A stretch of 11,090 nucleotides of DNA, from the NCBI GenBank assembly GCA_027064945.1, contig JAMOPB010000269.1, positions 1-11,090 of the forward strand. Reading direction: 5' to 3'. Below are positions 1 through 5,110 of the stretch, in pieces. The translations under genes were made by a program, and so were the position numbers. The notes under the pieces were generated by a model, which saw nothing but the letters and a program-made list of their open reading frames with translations, searched no databases and was not told the DNA's origin. Within the stretch, counting starts at the first letter, position 1, and each line of letters begins with the position of its first letter. Source of the DNA: Candidatus Cloacimonadota bacterium. Its GTDB lineage: Bacteria > Cloacimonadota > Cloacimonadia > Cloacimonadales > TCS61.

Positions 1-1613
1 GCAATACAGATTCTTTGCTTCTGTCCTCCCGATAGATTTGACGCTTTACCATGCAAAACTTCATCATATTTGTTCGGTAATTTTTCGATAAATTCATCTG
101 CATAAGCTATTTTTGCAACTTTTTTGATTTTTTCTAACGATTGTGGCTCTGTAGATCCATAGCTGATATTATTGGCAATTGTATCTGTAAATAGAATGGA
201 TTGTTGTGTAACTGTTCCAAACAGGGTACGTAAATTTTGAAGTTTAATATCTTTTATATTTATTCCATCAATCTCAATAGATCCGCTTTGAACATCATAC
301 ATTCTTGCTAATAAATTAATTAAAGTTGTTTTACCGGAACCGCTGGAACCTACTAAAGCAACTTGCTCACCTTTGTTGATTGTTAGATTTATATCTTTAA
401 GAACTTTTTCATATTCATACGCAAAAGAGAGATTTTTAAATTCAATTTTACTATCAAAACTTTTTTTACTTACAGCATTTTCAGATTCTTTAATCTCACT
501 TCGGCGATTTAAGATTTCCGAAATACGATCTAAAGAAACCAGAGCTTTACGTATGTTGGAGTATGCTTTTGTTAATTGCTTCATCGGATGTAACATACTA
601 AATATTGCTAATAAAAAAGCTGTAAAGCTTCCTAATGTAAAATCTGTGGAATTATCTAAGATTGTACCACCACCAATTACTAAAACAATTATGCCGATTA
701 TTGTTCCGTTTAATTCGGAAAGAGGTACGCTTACTGAACGATAAATTCTACTTTTACGGAATGCTTCGAAGTACTTCTGATTTATCTTTTCAAATTTCCT
801 CATCTCTTCTTGCTCTTTAGCAAATGCTTTTACTACTCGGATGTTGTTCAACACCTCTTCTACTGTGGAAAACATAGATGAAGATTGAGATTGAATTCTA
901 TGTGCATATTTTTTTAATTTATTTCCAATAAAATTGAGCACAATTAAAAATACAGGTAAGATGATCAATGTGAGTAAAAATAATCTTGTATTTAATATCA
1001 AAGCTACTTGAATATAAAAAGCTAATAATATTATGTTTTGCAAAGCAAGTAATAGTTTGGAAATAAAAAGATTACCAACAATTTTTACATCGGAAACCAT
1101 GCGAACCAAAGAATCACCAACTCTATTTTTCCCAAAAAAAGCTAATGACTGATTTAAATATTGATGAAACATCTTGTTACGAATTTCTTGGTTAGTTCTT
1201 CCTACCAAATTAGCTGACATCATTTTATTGAAGAAGAAGAAGACATTTTTAACGATTGTTAATACTAAAATCGAAATACTAATAATCCAAAGCAATAACA
1301 TCTGATCAGTATTAACCAAGATATGTTCAAAACTTTTTAGCAAAGGTTGGTAATAATCTTTTCCATTAAATATTTGTAAACTGTGATTCTCAAAAAAAAG
1401 ATTTATAGCTTTCACTACTGCTTGGTTTACTTCAGAAAAAGTTGTGTATAGCTCAGCTTGATGTAAATCCCCAAAAACATAATCAAACAAAGGTACTGCC
1501 ATGGAAATGCTTACACTACTAAACAAAGCAAAGCCTATCATAAAAAAGATACCGCCCACCAAGTAACCCCAGTGGTTCATTAAAATTTTATATATTCTTT
1601 TTAAGTTTCTCAT
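1..1613 (-). CDS. MsbA-like ABC exporter, permease fused to ATPase (3' end cut by window edge)
   Basis: A half-size ABC exporter that probably works as a homodimer in the inner membrane. The family exports lipid A, lipids or drugs. About 537 residues are visible, reading leftwards from ATG at 1613. Residues 1 to about 340 form the membrane domain, with a long soluble loop (roughly residues 45-115) between the first two helices. The nucleotide-binding domain follows: Walker A GSSGSGKT near residues 421-428, Q-loop VTQQSILF, and the signature LSGGQKQR near residue 525, just before the edge. Walker B and the H-loop lie outside the window, so roughly 60 residues are missing compared with the usual 580-620. 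A weak AGGGA ribosome site lies about 11 bases upstream of the start. Walker A and signature motifs make the family certain. The substrate is unknown, and MsbA-type lipid flipping is only the likeliest reading for a Gram-negative host. Confidence 0.95.
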   Translation of the reverse strand, partial: MRNLKRIYKILMNHWGYLVGGIFFMIGFALFSSVSISMAVPLFDYVFGDLHQAELYTTFSEVNQAVVKAINLFFENHSLQIFNGKDYYQPLLKSFEHILVNTDQMLLLWIISISILVLTIVKNVFFFFNKMMSANLVGRTNQEIRNKMFHQYLNQSLAFFGKNRVGDSLVRMVSDVKIVGNLFISKLLLALQNIILLAFYIQVALILNTRLFLLTLIILPVFLIVLNFIGNKLKKYAHRIQSQSSSMFSTVEEVLNNIRVVKAFAKEQEEMRKFEKINQKYFEAFRKSRIYRSVSVPLSELNGTIIGIIVLVIGGGTILDNSTDFTLGSFTAFLLAIFSMLHPMKQLTKAYSNIRKALVSLDRISEILNRRSEIKESENAVSKKSFDSKIEFKNLSFAYEYEKVLKDINLTINKGEQVALVGSSGSGKTTLINLLARMYDVQSGSIEIDGINIKDIKLQNLRTLFGTVTQQSILFTDTIANNISYGSTEPQSLEKIKKVAKIAYADEFIEKLPNKYDEVLHGKASNLSGGQKQRICI

Positions 1614-1642
1614 TTTTTTATTTTCCCTAAATTTTATTGAAA

Positions 1643-1675
1643 ATTATATCTTTTTTTTGCTGTATGCTATGTCAA
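1643..1675 (-). promoter_or_regulatory. Possible promoter of the ABC exporter gene
   Basis: On the minus strand TTGACA (1675-1670) is followed by TATAAT (1648-1643). Both hexamers match the sigma-70 consensus exactly, but the 21-base spacer is longer than the usual 17. GATATA (1650-1645) gives a 19-base spacer. The site is about 30 bases upstream of the start codon, with an A-rich tract in the spacer. Confidence 0.35.
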
Positions 1676-1718
1676 TAAGAAAGTGCTAATTGTGGTTTTA
1701 TCCCGGATAATGTTACAG

Positions 1719-1745
1719 AAGGTGCGATTGAGCAATCGCACTTTT
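1719..1745 (+). terminator. T-tailed perfect hairpin without an upstream gene
   Basis: GTGCGATTG (1722-1730) and CAATCGCAC (1733-1741) form a perfect 9-bp stem with a 2-base centre, extendable by AAG/TTT-type pairs and followed by TTTT. It has the shape of an intrinsic terminator on the plus strand, yet no plus-strand gene lies upstream: the neighbour at 1613 is transcribed away from it. It may be another palindromic dispersed module like those just downstream, or the end of a short untranslated transcript. Confidence 0.45.
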
Positions 1746-1752
1746 GATTGTT

Positions 1753-1847
1753 ATCCTGAGTGATTCCGATTTATCGGAATTTTATCGAAGGATGGAGAAA
1801 ATCACATTTTTTTTGTCCACGGATTGCACGGATAAACACGGATAATT
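1753..1847 (+). repeat. Dispersed composite repeat, copy 1 (modules C and D)
   Basis: Module C (1753-1798) is an imperfect palindrome with outer arms ATCCT/AGGAT and inner arms ATTCCG/CGGAAT. Module D (1815-1847) carries three copies of CACGGAT spaced 9 and 10 bases apart. Both recur in inverted orientation: C matches the reverse complement of 4719-4764 at 43 of 46 positions, and D matches 4666-4698 at 31 of 33. The order C-D is kept between the two copies. This falls in a 570-base gene-free stretch (1614-2185). Confidence 0.9.
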
Positions 1848-1883
1848 ATTGATATAGGCATTATCATTGTTGAAATACTATGT

Positions 1884-1939
1884 TTTCAATTATAGCGCAA
1901 CCTGCTTAGTTGCGGAAGAAAACAAGCTGGCAGCTTGTT
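1884..1939 (+). repeat. Dispersed palindromic repeat, copy 1 (modules A and B)
   Basis: Module A has a 6-bp stem CGCAAC/GTTGCG (1896-1914). Module B is a 9-bp perfect palindrome, AACAAGCTG and CAGCTTGTT around one base (1921-1939). The pair recurs inverted at 4821-4873 with only a few changes, including a 2-base length difference between the modules. The sequence between D and A (1848-1883) shows nothing recognisable. Confidence 0.88.
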
Positions 1940-1986
1940 ACTTCTTACTAGTCACTTCTTCCTTTTCACTTTTCACTTTTGCAACT
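1938..1986 (+). repeat. Short heptanucleotide array
   Basis: From 1938 the sequence falls into 7-bp units: TTACTTC, TTACTAG, TCACTTC, TTCCTTT, TCACTTT, TCACTTT, then a last, divergent TGCAACT. It directly abuts palindrome B. The unit reads AAAGTGA on the other strand. This is a smaller relative of the long heptamer array at 4461-4670. The bases from 1987 to 2049 hold nothing I recognise. Confidence 0.75.
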
Positions 1987-2060
1987 GCATGATGAAAATG
2001 TCATAACTATTTTAAGACAGAAGATTAGGTTTGCAAAGGGGATAAATTGAACTTTGTGTT

Positions 2061-2137
2061 AGAAAATTCAAAAGAAGTGGTTGACAGATAATTTACACAA
2101 TAAGATTTGAACCTTTTAGAAGAAAATTCAAAAGGTT
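2061..2137 (+). promoter_or_regulatory. Possible operator region of tetR: paired 14-mers plus inverted repeat
   Basis: The 14-mer AGAAAATTCAAAAG occurs at 2061-2074 and again at 2121-2134, exactly 60 bp apart. The second copy sits inside a perfect inverted repeat, AACCTTTT (2110-2117) and AAAAGGTT (2130-2137), with a 12-base centre. The first copy lies within a decayed version of the same arrangement. The pair flanks a TTGACA hexamer and ends 48 bases before the tetR start, where TetR-family proteins commonly autoregulate. Binding is inferred from position only. Confidence 0.45.
2081..2106 (+). promoter_or_regulatory. Possible tetR promoter
   Basis: TTGACA (2081-2086) is a perfect -35 hexamer between the two 14-mer repeats. 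The best nearby -10 is TAAGAT (2101-2106), but the 14-base spacer is short. The -35 is clear and the -10 is uncertain. Confidence 0.3.
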
Positions 2138-2185
2138 AATAAATGTTTGTGCTTCTTAAATATTTTTTTAAATTGGAGTAGAAAG

Positions 2186-2758
2186 ATGGGCAAAAAACAG
2201 GAAATTATTGAAGCTGCAGAAGCGGTTTTCTTGAAATTTGGAATCAGAAAAATCACCTTGGATGACATTGCTCGAGCTTGTGGAATGAAAAAAACAGCAC
2301 TTTATTACTATTTTAAAAACAAGGATGCGATTATTGTGGCAATGTTAGAAAACAACTTTGCAGAACTTTTTAATAAAGTTAAAGCGGAAGTTGATAAGGA
2401 AGAGGGAGTTCAAAACAGATTAAAAGCTTTTATGAGATCAAGAATAAATGAGATGCGAGCTAATCTGCCATTGATTAAGCTTTTTCAGGATGAGGATAAT
2501 TTATCTATGAAAACCGTAAGACTTTTGGAAGAAAATCGAACTATTATTGTTAATAAAGATTTTTGTTTGATCCAAGAAATATTATCAAAGGGAATAGAAA
2601 ACAAGAAGATTTCTTATGAGTTAAATGATTCATTGGTATTGATGATAATGGGTGCTACATATGGAGCATTTGTAGGAAAATTTATAGAGAATTCGAATTG
2701 GGAAATAGATAAAATGATAGATACTACAATAGATGTGATTTTTAATGGAATAAAATAA
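2186..2758 (+). CDS. TetR/AcrR-family transcriptional regulator
   Basis: A 190-residue DNA-binding repressor of usual length for the family. The N-terminal TetR helix-turn-helix is clear: residues 6-20 form the first helix, followed by ITLDDIARACGMKKTALYYYF at about 23-43, with the recognition helix in the KKTALYYYF part. The C-terminal ligand-binding and dimer domain is divergent, so the ligand cannot be named. I place the start at ATG 2186 rather than the TTG at 2147, because GGAG (2175-2178) sits 7 bases upstream and the family N-terminus (MGKKQEIIEAA) begins there. The stop is 11 bases before the TolC/RND remnant, matching the common layout tetR, tolC, adaptor, RND pump. It probably once controlled that efflux operon, most of which is now missing, so its present targets are unclear. 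Confidence 0.93.
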   Translation: MGKKQEIIEAAEAVFLKFGIRKITLDDIARACGMKKTALYYYFKNKDAIIVAMLENNFAELFNKVKAEVDKEEGVQNRLKAFMRSRINEMRANLPLIKLFQDEDNLSMKTVRLLEENRTIIVNKDFCLIQEILSKGIENKKISYELNDSLVLMIMGATYGAFVGKFIENSNWEIDKMIDTTIDVIFNGIK

Positions 2759-2769
2759 AAGGAGATCTT

Positions 2770-3033
2770 ATGAAGCAATATTTACTAATTATTCTCATAA
2801 TATTTTCAGTTTCGATTTTGTTTACAAAACAAAATTTAAGTTTAGCTGAAAGTATCAAATTGGCAAAAGAGAATAATAAAGAGTTGCAAAAGGCAGGTGC
2901 TGAGATGCGTCAGCCATTAGGTGTGGTAAGTATTGGCGGGATAATTGTCTCTACGCTTCTTACATTGTATGTGATACCGGCATTGTATTATCTTACAACT
3001 AAGAAAAATCTTAAATTGGAAGAACGTGTTTAA
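2770..3033 (+). pseudogene. Remnant of an efflux operon: TolC-like N-terminus fused in frame to RND pump C-terminus
   Basis: An 87-codon frame with a good ribosome site (AGGAG about 7 bases before ATG). Residues 1-20 are a signal peptide, and residues 23-41 (LSLAESIKLAKENNKELQK) match the start of TolC-family outer-membrane factors. From about residue 43, GAEMRQPLG followed by a hydrophobic helix and VIPALYYL is the conserved last membrane helix of AcrB/HAE-type RND pumps. These parts belong to two different genes, normally separated by an adaptor gene. The simplest reading is a single in-frame deletion, with the junction near 2887-2902, that removed most of tolC, the whole adaptor gene and almost all of the pump, about 5 kb judging from usual family lengths. 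The product cannot pump. It could still be secreted or inserted in the membrane as a small protein. A metagenome assembly join would look the same. Confidence 0.85.
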
Positions 3034-3042
3034 ATTTATACT

Positions 3043-3078
3043 ATGAGCCGATTTATATTGGTCGGTTCATTTTTTTTT
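3043..3078 (+). terminator. Intrinsic terminator after the tetR/efflux remnant
   Basis: ATGAGCCGA (3043-3051) pairs with TCGGTTCAT (3062-3070), 9 bp including one G-U pair, with a 10-base loop, then a run of nine T (3070-3078). It begins 9 bases after the remnant's stop codon and would end the tetR transcript. It overlaps an upstream in-frame ATG of the kinase gene, which argues against that start. Confidence 0.8.
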
Positions 3079-3087
3079 GAGGATATT

Positions 3088-3951
3088 ATGAAACATAAGT
3101 TAACATTTATAAATGTAGCAATATCAATGCTTTCCGAGGGTAAGCAGAAAAATGAATTAGTGCAAGCAGCTATTAAAATCTTAAAAGAAAAATCTAGTTC
3201 TAATCTAAACCATCCAGAACTTTTCAAATATAAGATAGCTGATGAAAGATGTCGGTTTGTTTATAGAATAACTTGTTGTTCTGAAATTTATTATGTAAAA
3301 AAATATATAAATAGAGATGTTATTAAAGTAATTCAAGATCTTTTTAGAACTCAAAGAGCAATAAAATCTATGCTTACTTATTGGCAGCTAAAACGTAGAA
3401 AAATTCCTACTTATCAGCAACTTTTTGCCTTAGTGGATAAAAGAAGAATCTTTAACAGGCCAAGTGTAGTTGTAAGCAAAGAATGCAAAGGAAAAACAAT
3501 AAAACAATTGCTAAAAGAAGATATTTCAGAAGTTAGGAAGTCTGAGATAATTGAGATGCTTATAAATTTATATGCTAAAATGTTAAAAGCTAATATTTAT
3601 CATCATGATCCTAATTTATCCAATTTTATCTTGGAAAATGGTGAATTAAAATTGATAGATCTTGATGATGTGAAAGTGCTTCCATACATTTCTTCTAGAT
3701 TACTTAAGAAAAATCTTAAGAAGTTTAACAAAATCTTGTTTTTAGTTTATTCACGTCAAAAAAATGGTAATATCAATTTTAATAATTCCGATCGTGAGTA
3801 CATTATACAAGAAATTATTAAAAGATATGATCCGGATATCTCTGTGGATAAGCTGATAAAATATTTAGATAGAAAAACTAAGATACCACTCTTTGAAGTA
3901 AAATCTTTAGTGAAAAGTAATGATGCTAATTTATTAAAAAAATCAAGCTAA
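3088..3951 (+). CDS. WaaP/Kdo-kinase/InaA-like small protein kinase-fold enzyme
   Basis: A 287-residue protein with the protein-kinase-like fold used by lipopolysaccharide kinases. The catalytic loop is HHDPNLSN (residues 172-179, catalytic Asp174, metal-binding Asn179). The DFG-equivalent is DLDD (residues 191-194) preceded by LKLI. Two lysines at 71-72 in YYVKKYINRD are candidates for the ATP-binding lysine. The family phosphorylates heptose or Kdo in the LPS core, and related RIO/InaA proteins have other substrates, so the substrate here is inference. The C-terminal 90 residues are lysine-rich and unassigned. I chose ATG 3088, with GAGG at 3079-3082, over ATG 3043, which lies in the terminator hairpin. 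The gene stands alone between a terminator and a convergent SMR gene, without other LPS genes nearby. Its promoter must lie in the remnant operon or depend on readthrough. Confidence 0.75.
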   Translation: MKHKLTFINVAISMLSEGKQKNELVQAAIKILKEKSSSNLNHPELFKYKIADERCRFVYRITCCSEIYYVKKYINRDVIKVIQDLFRTQRAIKSMLTYWQLKRRKIPTYQQLFALVDKRRIFNRPSVVVSKECKGKTIKQLLKEDISEVRKSEIIEMLINLYAKMLKANIYHHDPNLSNFILENGELKLIDLDDVKVLPYISSRLLKKNLKKFNKILFLVYSRQKNGNINFNNSDREYIIQEIIKRYDPDISVDKLIKYLDRKTKIPLFEVKSLVKSNDANLLKKSS

Positions 3952-3973
3952 ACATCGGTTTAGCTTGATTTTT
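3941..3973. terminator. Bidirectional terminator between kinase and SMR genes
   Basis: AATCAAGCTAAAC (3941-3953) and GTTTAGCTTGATT (3958-3970) form a perfect 13-bp stem with a 4-base loop. T runs flank it on both strands: TTTTT at 3969-3973 for the plus strand, and the A run before 3943 serves the minus strand. The kinase stop codon TAA (3949-3951) is inside the stem, and the SMR stop at 3976 is just beyond it, so one hairpin serves two convergent genes. Confidence 0.92.
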
Positions 3974-3975
3974 AG

Positions 3976-4290
3976 TTAAGAAACTAATTTTAATCCGACA
4001 AGTGAAAGAATAATTATTGATAAAAAGAAAATTCTACTGAAATTAACGGGATCATCGTAAAAGAAAATTCCTATCAAAACTGTTCCTACTGCACCAATGC
4101 CTGTCCAAATAGCGTAAGCTGTTCCCAAAGGAATCACTTTCATTGCTTTGGTTAAGAAAAATAAACTAACGAAAGAAATTAATGTAAAACCTATGATTGG
4201 CCAGATTTTTGTAAAACCATCAGACATCTTTAGAAGAGATGCAAACGCAATTTCCAAAAATCCTGCAATTAGTAAATATATCCAATGCAT
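3976..4290 (-). CDS. SMR-family exporter, Gdx/SugE (guanidinium) subtype
   Basis: A 104-residue protein with four membrane helices (about 2-20, 29-49, 58-76, 84-103), the standard length for small multidrug resistance transporters, which work as dual-topology dimers in the inner membrane and exchange cations for protons. Glu13 in helix 1 is the essential proton/substrate residue. The helix-3 motif GTAYAIWTGIGAVG, with Tyr59 and Trp62, and Ser42 place it with Gdx/SugE proteins rather than EmrE/Qac. Gdx members export guanidinium. One deviation is that position 16, usually Trp in Gdx, is Phe here, so substrate range could differ. The start has AGGAG 7 bases upstream. It converges on the kinase gene. 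I see no guanidine riboswitch in the leader, although Gdx genes are often controlled by one. Confidence 0.9.
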   Translation of the reverse strand: MHWIYLLIAGFLEIAFASLLKMSDGFTKIWPIIGFTLISFVSLFFLTKAMKVIPLGTAYAIWTGIGAVGTVLIGIFFYDDPVNFSRIFFLSIIILSLVGLKLVS

Positions 4291-4316
4291 AAATACTCCT
4301 ATTTTTGATTATTGCC

Positions 4317-4345
4317 GATAATTATCAGCAGGCTATTAGTGTCAA
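4317..4345 (-). promoter_or_regulatory. Likely promoter of the SMR gene, with a small palindrome
   Basis: On the minus strand TTGACA (4345-4340) is followed after 15-16 bases by TAATTA or AATTAT. The -10 region lies inside the perfect palindrome GATAATTATC (4317-4326), which could be an operator. It is 27 bases upstream of the start codon. From here to 4460 I see nothing else recognisable. Confidence 0.4.
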
Positions 4346-4460
4346 TTGTCATAATCTCAAATGTTGCAGTTGAATAAACTCCATCTCAATGAAATTTATA
4401 AATTAGTATAATTAAAAAACTCTATAACTTCTTATTTTGGGATATGATAAATGAAAATGG

Positions 4461-4670
4461 ATAATGAATAATGTATAATGTATAATGTATAATGTATAAT
4501 GTATAATGTATAATGTATAATGTATGAATGATGAATGGTAAATGGTAAAGAATAAAGTAAAATGTGAGATGTGAGATGTGAAAAGCGTTAATAATTCTGA
4601 ATTTTGAATTCTGAATTTTTAATTGGAAACACATAACCATAAACCTCGAGCCATAAACCATAATCAATTA
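4461..4670 (+). repeat. Long in-phase heptanucleotide mosaic array
   Basis: The 210 bases divide into 30 consecutive 7-bp units without a slip. The first unit is ATAATGA, followed by eight exact ATAATGT (4468-4523). Then ATGAATG twice, GTAAATG, GTAAAGA, ATAAAGT, AAAATGT, GAGATGT twice, GAAAAGC and GTTAATA. Then ATTCTGA/ATTTTGA alternating, ATTTTTA and ATTGGAA. Finally ACACATA, ACCATAA, ACCTCGA, GCCATAA, ACCATAA and TCAATTA. Families of repeats with different sequence therefore share one 7-bp register. Heptanucleotide short tandem repeats are known from heterocystous cyanobacteria. This array is non-coding: the open frame on the minus strand is a by-product of the repeats. It occupies the gene-free region 4291-5110. 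Confidence 0.9.
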
Positions 4671-4764
4671 TTCGTGTTTATCCGTGCAATTCGTGGACAA
4701 AAATCTTTTTTTTTAGCATCTCCATCCTTCGATACAATTCCGAAAAACCGGAATCACTCAGGAT
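4666..4764 (-). repeat. Dispersed composite repeat, copy 2 (modules D and C, inverted)
   Basis: The reverse complement of this stretch matches 1753-1847: module C (4719-4764) at 43 of 46 positions and module D (4666-4698) at 31 of 33. The A/T-rich linker between them differs in length and sequence. The start of D continues directly from the heptamer array. Confidence 0.9.
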
Positions 4765-4782
4765 GACCTTTTATCCATAAAT

Positions 4783-4817
4783 ATAATGTATAATGTAAAA
4801 AGTGAAATAAGACAATG
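4783..4817 (+). repeat. Short heptamer patch
   Basis: Two exact ATAATGT units (4783-4796) recur here, 260 bp from the main run, followed by looser units AAAAAGT, GAAATAA and GACAATG in the same register. It fills the gap between inverted modules C and B. Confidence 0.65.
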
Positions 4818-4820
4818 TAG

Positions 4821-4873
4821 AACAAGCTGCCAGCTTGTTAATTCCGCAACTTAGCAAGTTGCGCTACAATTGG
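4821..4873 (-). repeat. Dispersed palindromic repeat, copy 2 (modules B and A, inverted)
   Basis: AACAAGCTG and CAGCTTGTT around a single base (4821-4839) is palindrome B. CGCAACTT (4845-4852) and AAGTTGCG (4856-4863) form a perfect 8-bp stem with a 3-base loop, palindrome A. Stem A is more complete here than in copy 1 (1896-1914), where only 6 bp pair. The segment 4874-4919 holds nothing I recognise. Confidence 0.88.
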
Positions 4874-4919
4874 AAATATTGCACTATCAGTTTTTTAAAA
4901 CCAACTTTATGAAAACAGC

Positions 4920-5040
4920 GTGAAGACTAAAGAATTTTGAATTCTGAATTTTGAATTCTGAATTTTTAATTGGAAACACATAACCATAAACCTCGAGCCA
5001 CAAACCATAAATAATCAAATATTCGTGTTTATTTGTGGAT
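4920..5040 (+). repeat. Second heptamer array with degenerate module D
   Basis: Units GTGAAGA, CTAAAGA, ATTTTGA lead into 4941-5010, which matches 4594-4663 at 69 of 70 positions: the same ten heptamers in the same order, with one T/C change. ATTCGTGTTTAT and a decayed version of module D follow at about 5018-5040, as D follows the first array. The heptamer block plus D therefore forms one direct repeat. From 5041 to 5110 there is only AT-rich spacer with a weak ATCT/AGAT hairpin after the pentapeptide gene. Confidence 0.9.
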
Positions 5041-5110
5041 AAATAAAATCTCGCAAGATCGAACTTTTACAGCTCATTATTTTAATTTTATGTTATTATT
5101 TAGTACAAGA

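Noticed and set aside
373..744. A 123-codon plus-strand open frame inside the ABC exporter gene
   Set aside because: It is antisense to a well-matched exporter with Walker A and signature motifs and has no ribosome site or family features.
2147..2185. Upstream TTG start that would add 13 residues to the TetR protein
   Set aside because: The added residues are unlike the family, there is no ribosome site before TTG, and ATG 2186 has GGAG at the right distance.
1614..2185. Insertion-sequence or transposon remnant carrying the repeat modules
   Set aside because: No transposase fragment is present in any frame, and no target duplication can be seen around the modules. They look like non-coding dispersed repeats.
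3043..3087. Upstream ATG start that would add 15 residues to the kinase
   Set aside because: This ATG is the first base pairs of a terminator hairpin, and the T run encodes an unlikely Phe stretch. ATG 3088 has a ribosome site.
4291..4440. Guanidine riboswitch before the Gdx-type gene
   Set aside because: I looked for paired ACGR-loop hairpins and the ykkC core on the minus strand and could not see them. A covariance search would be decisive.
4422..4667. An 81-codon open frame on the minus strand with a repeating LYIIHYT-like pattern
   Set aside because: It is the translation of the heptamer array: a 7-bp unit gives a 7-residue repeat in any open frame. There is no ribosome site, and its peptide has no protein-like composition.
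4440..5040. CRISPR array
   Set aside because: The repeats are 7-bp units in direct contact, without unique spacers of constant length, and no cas gene is near.
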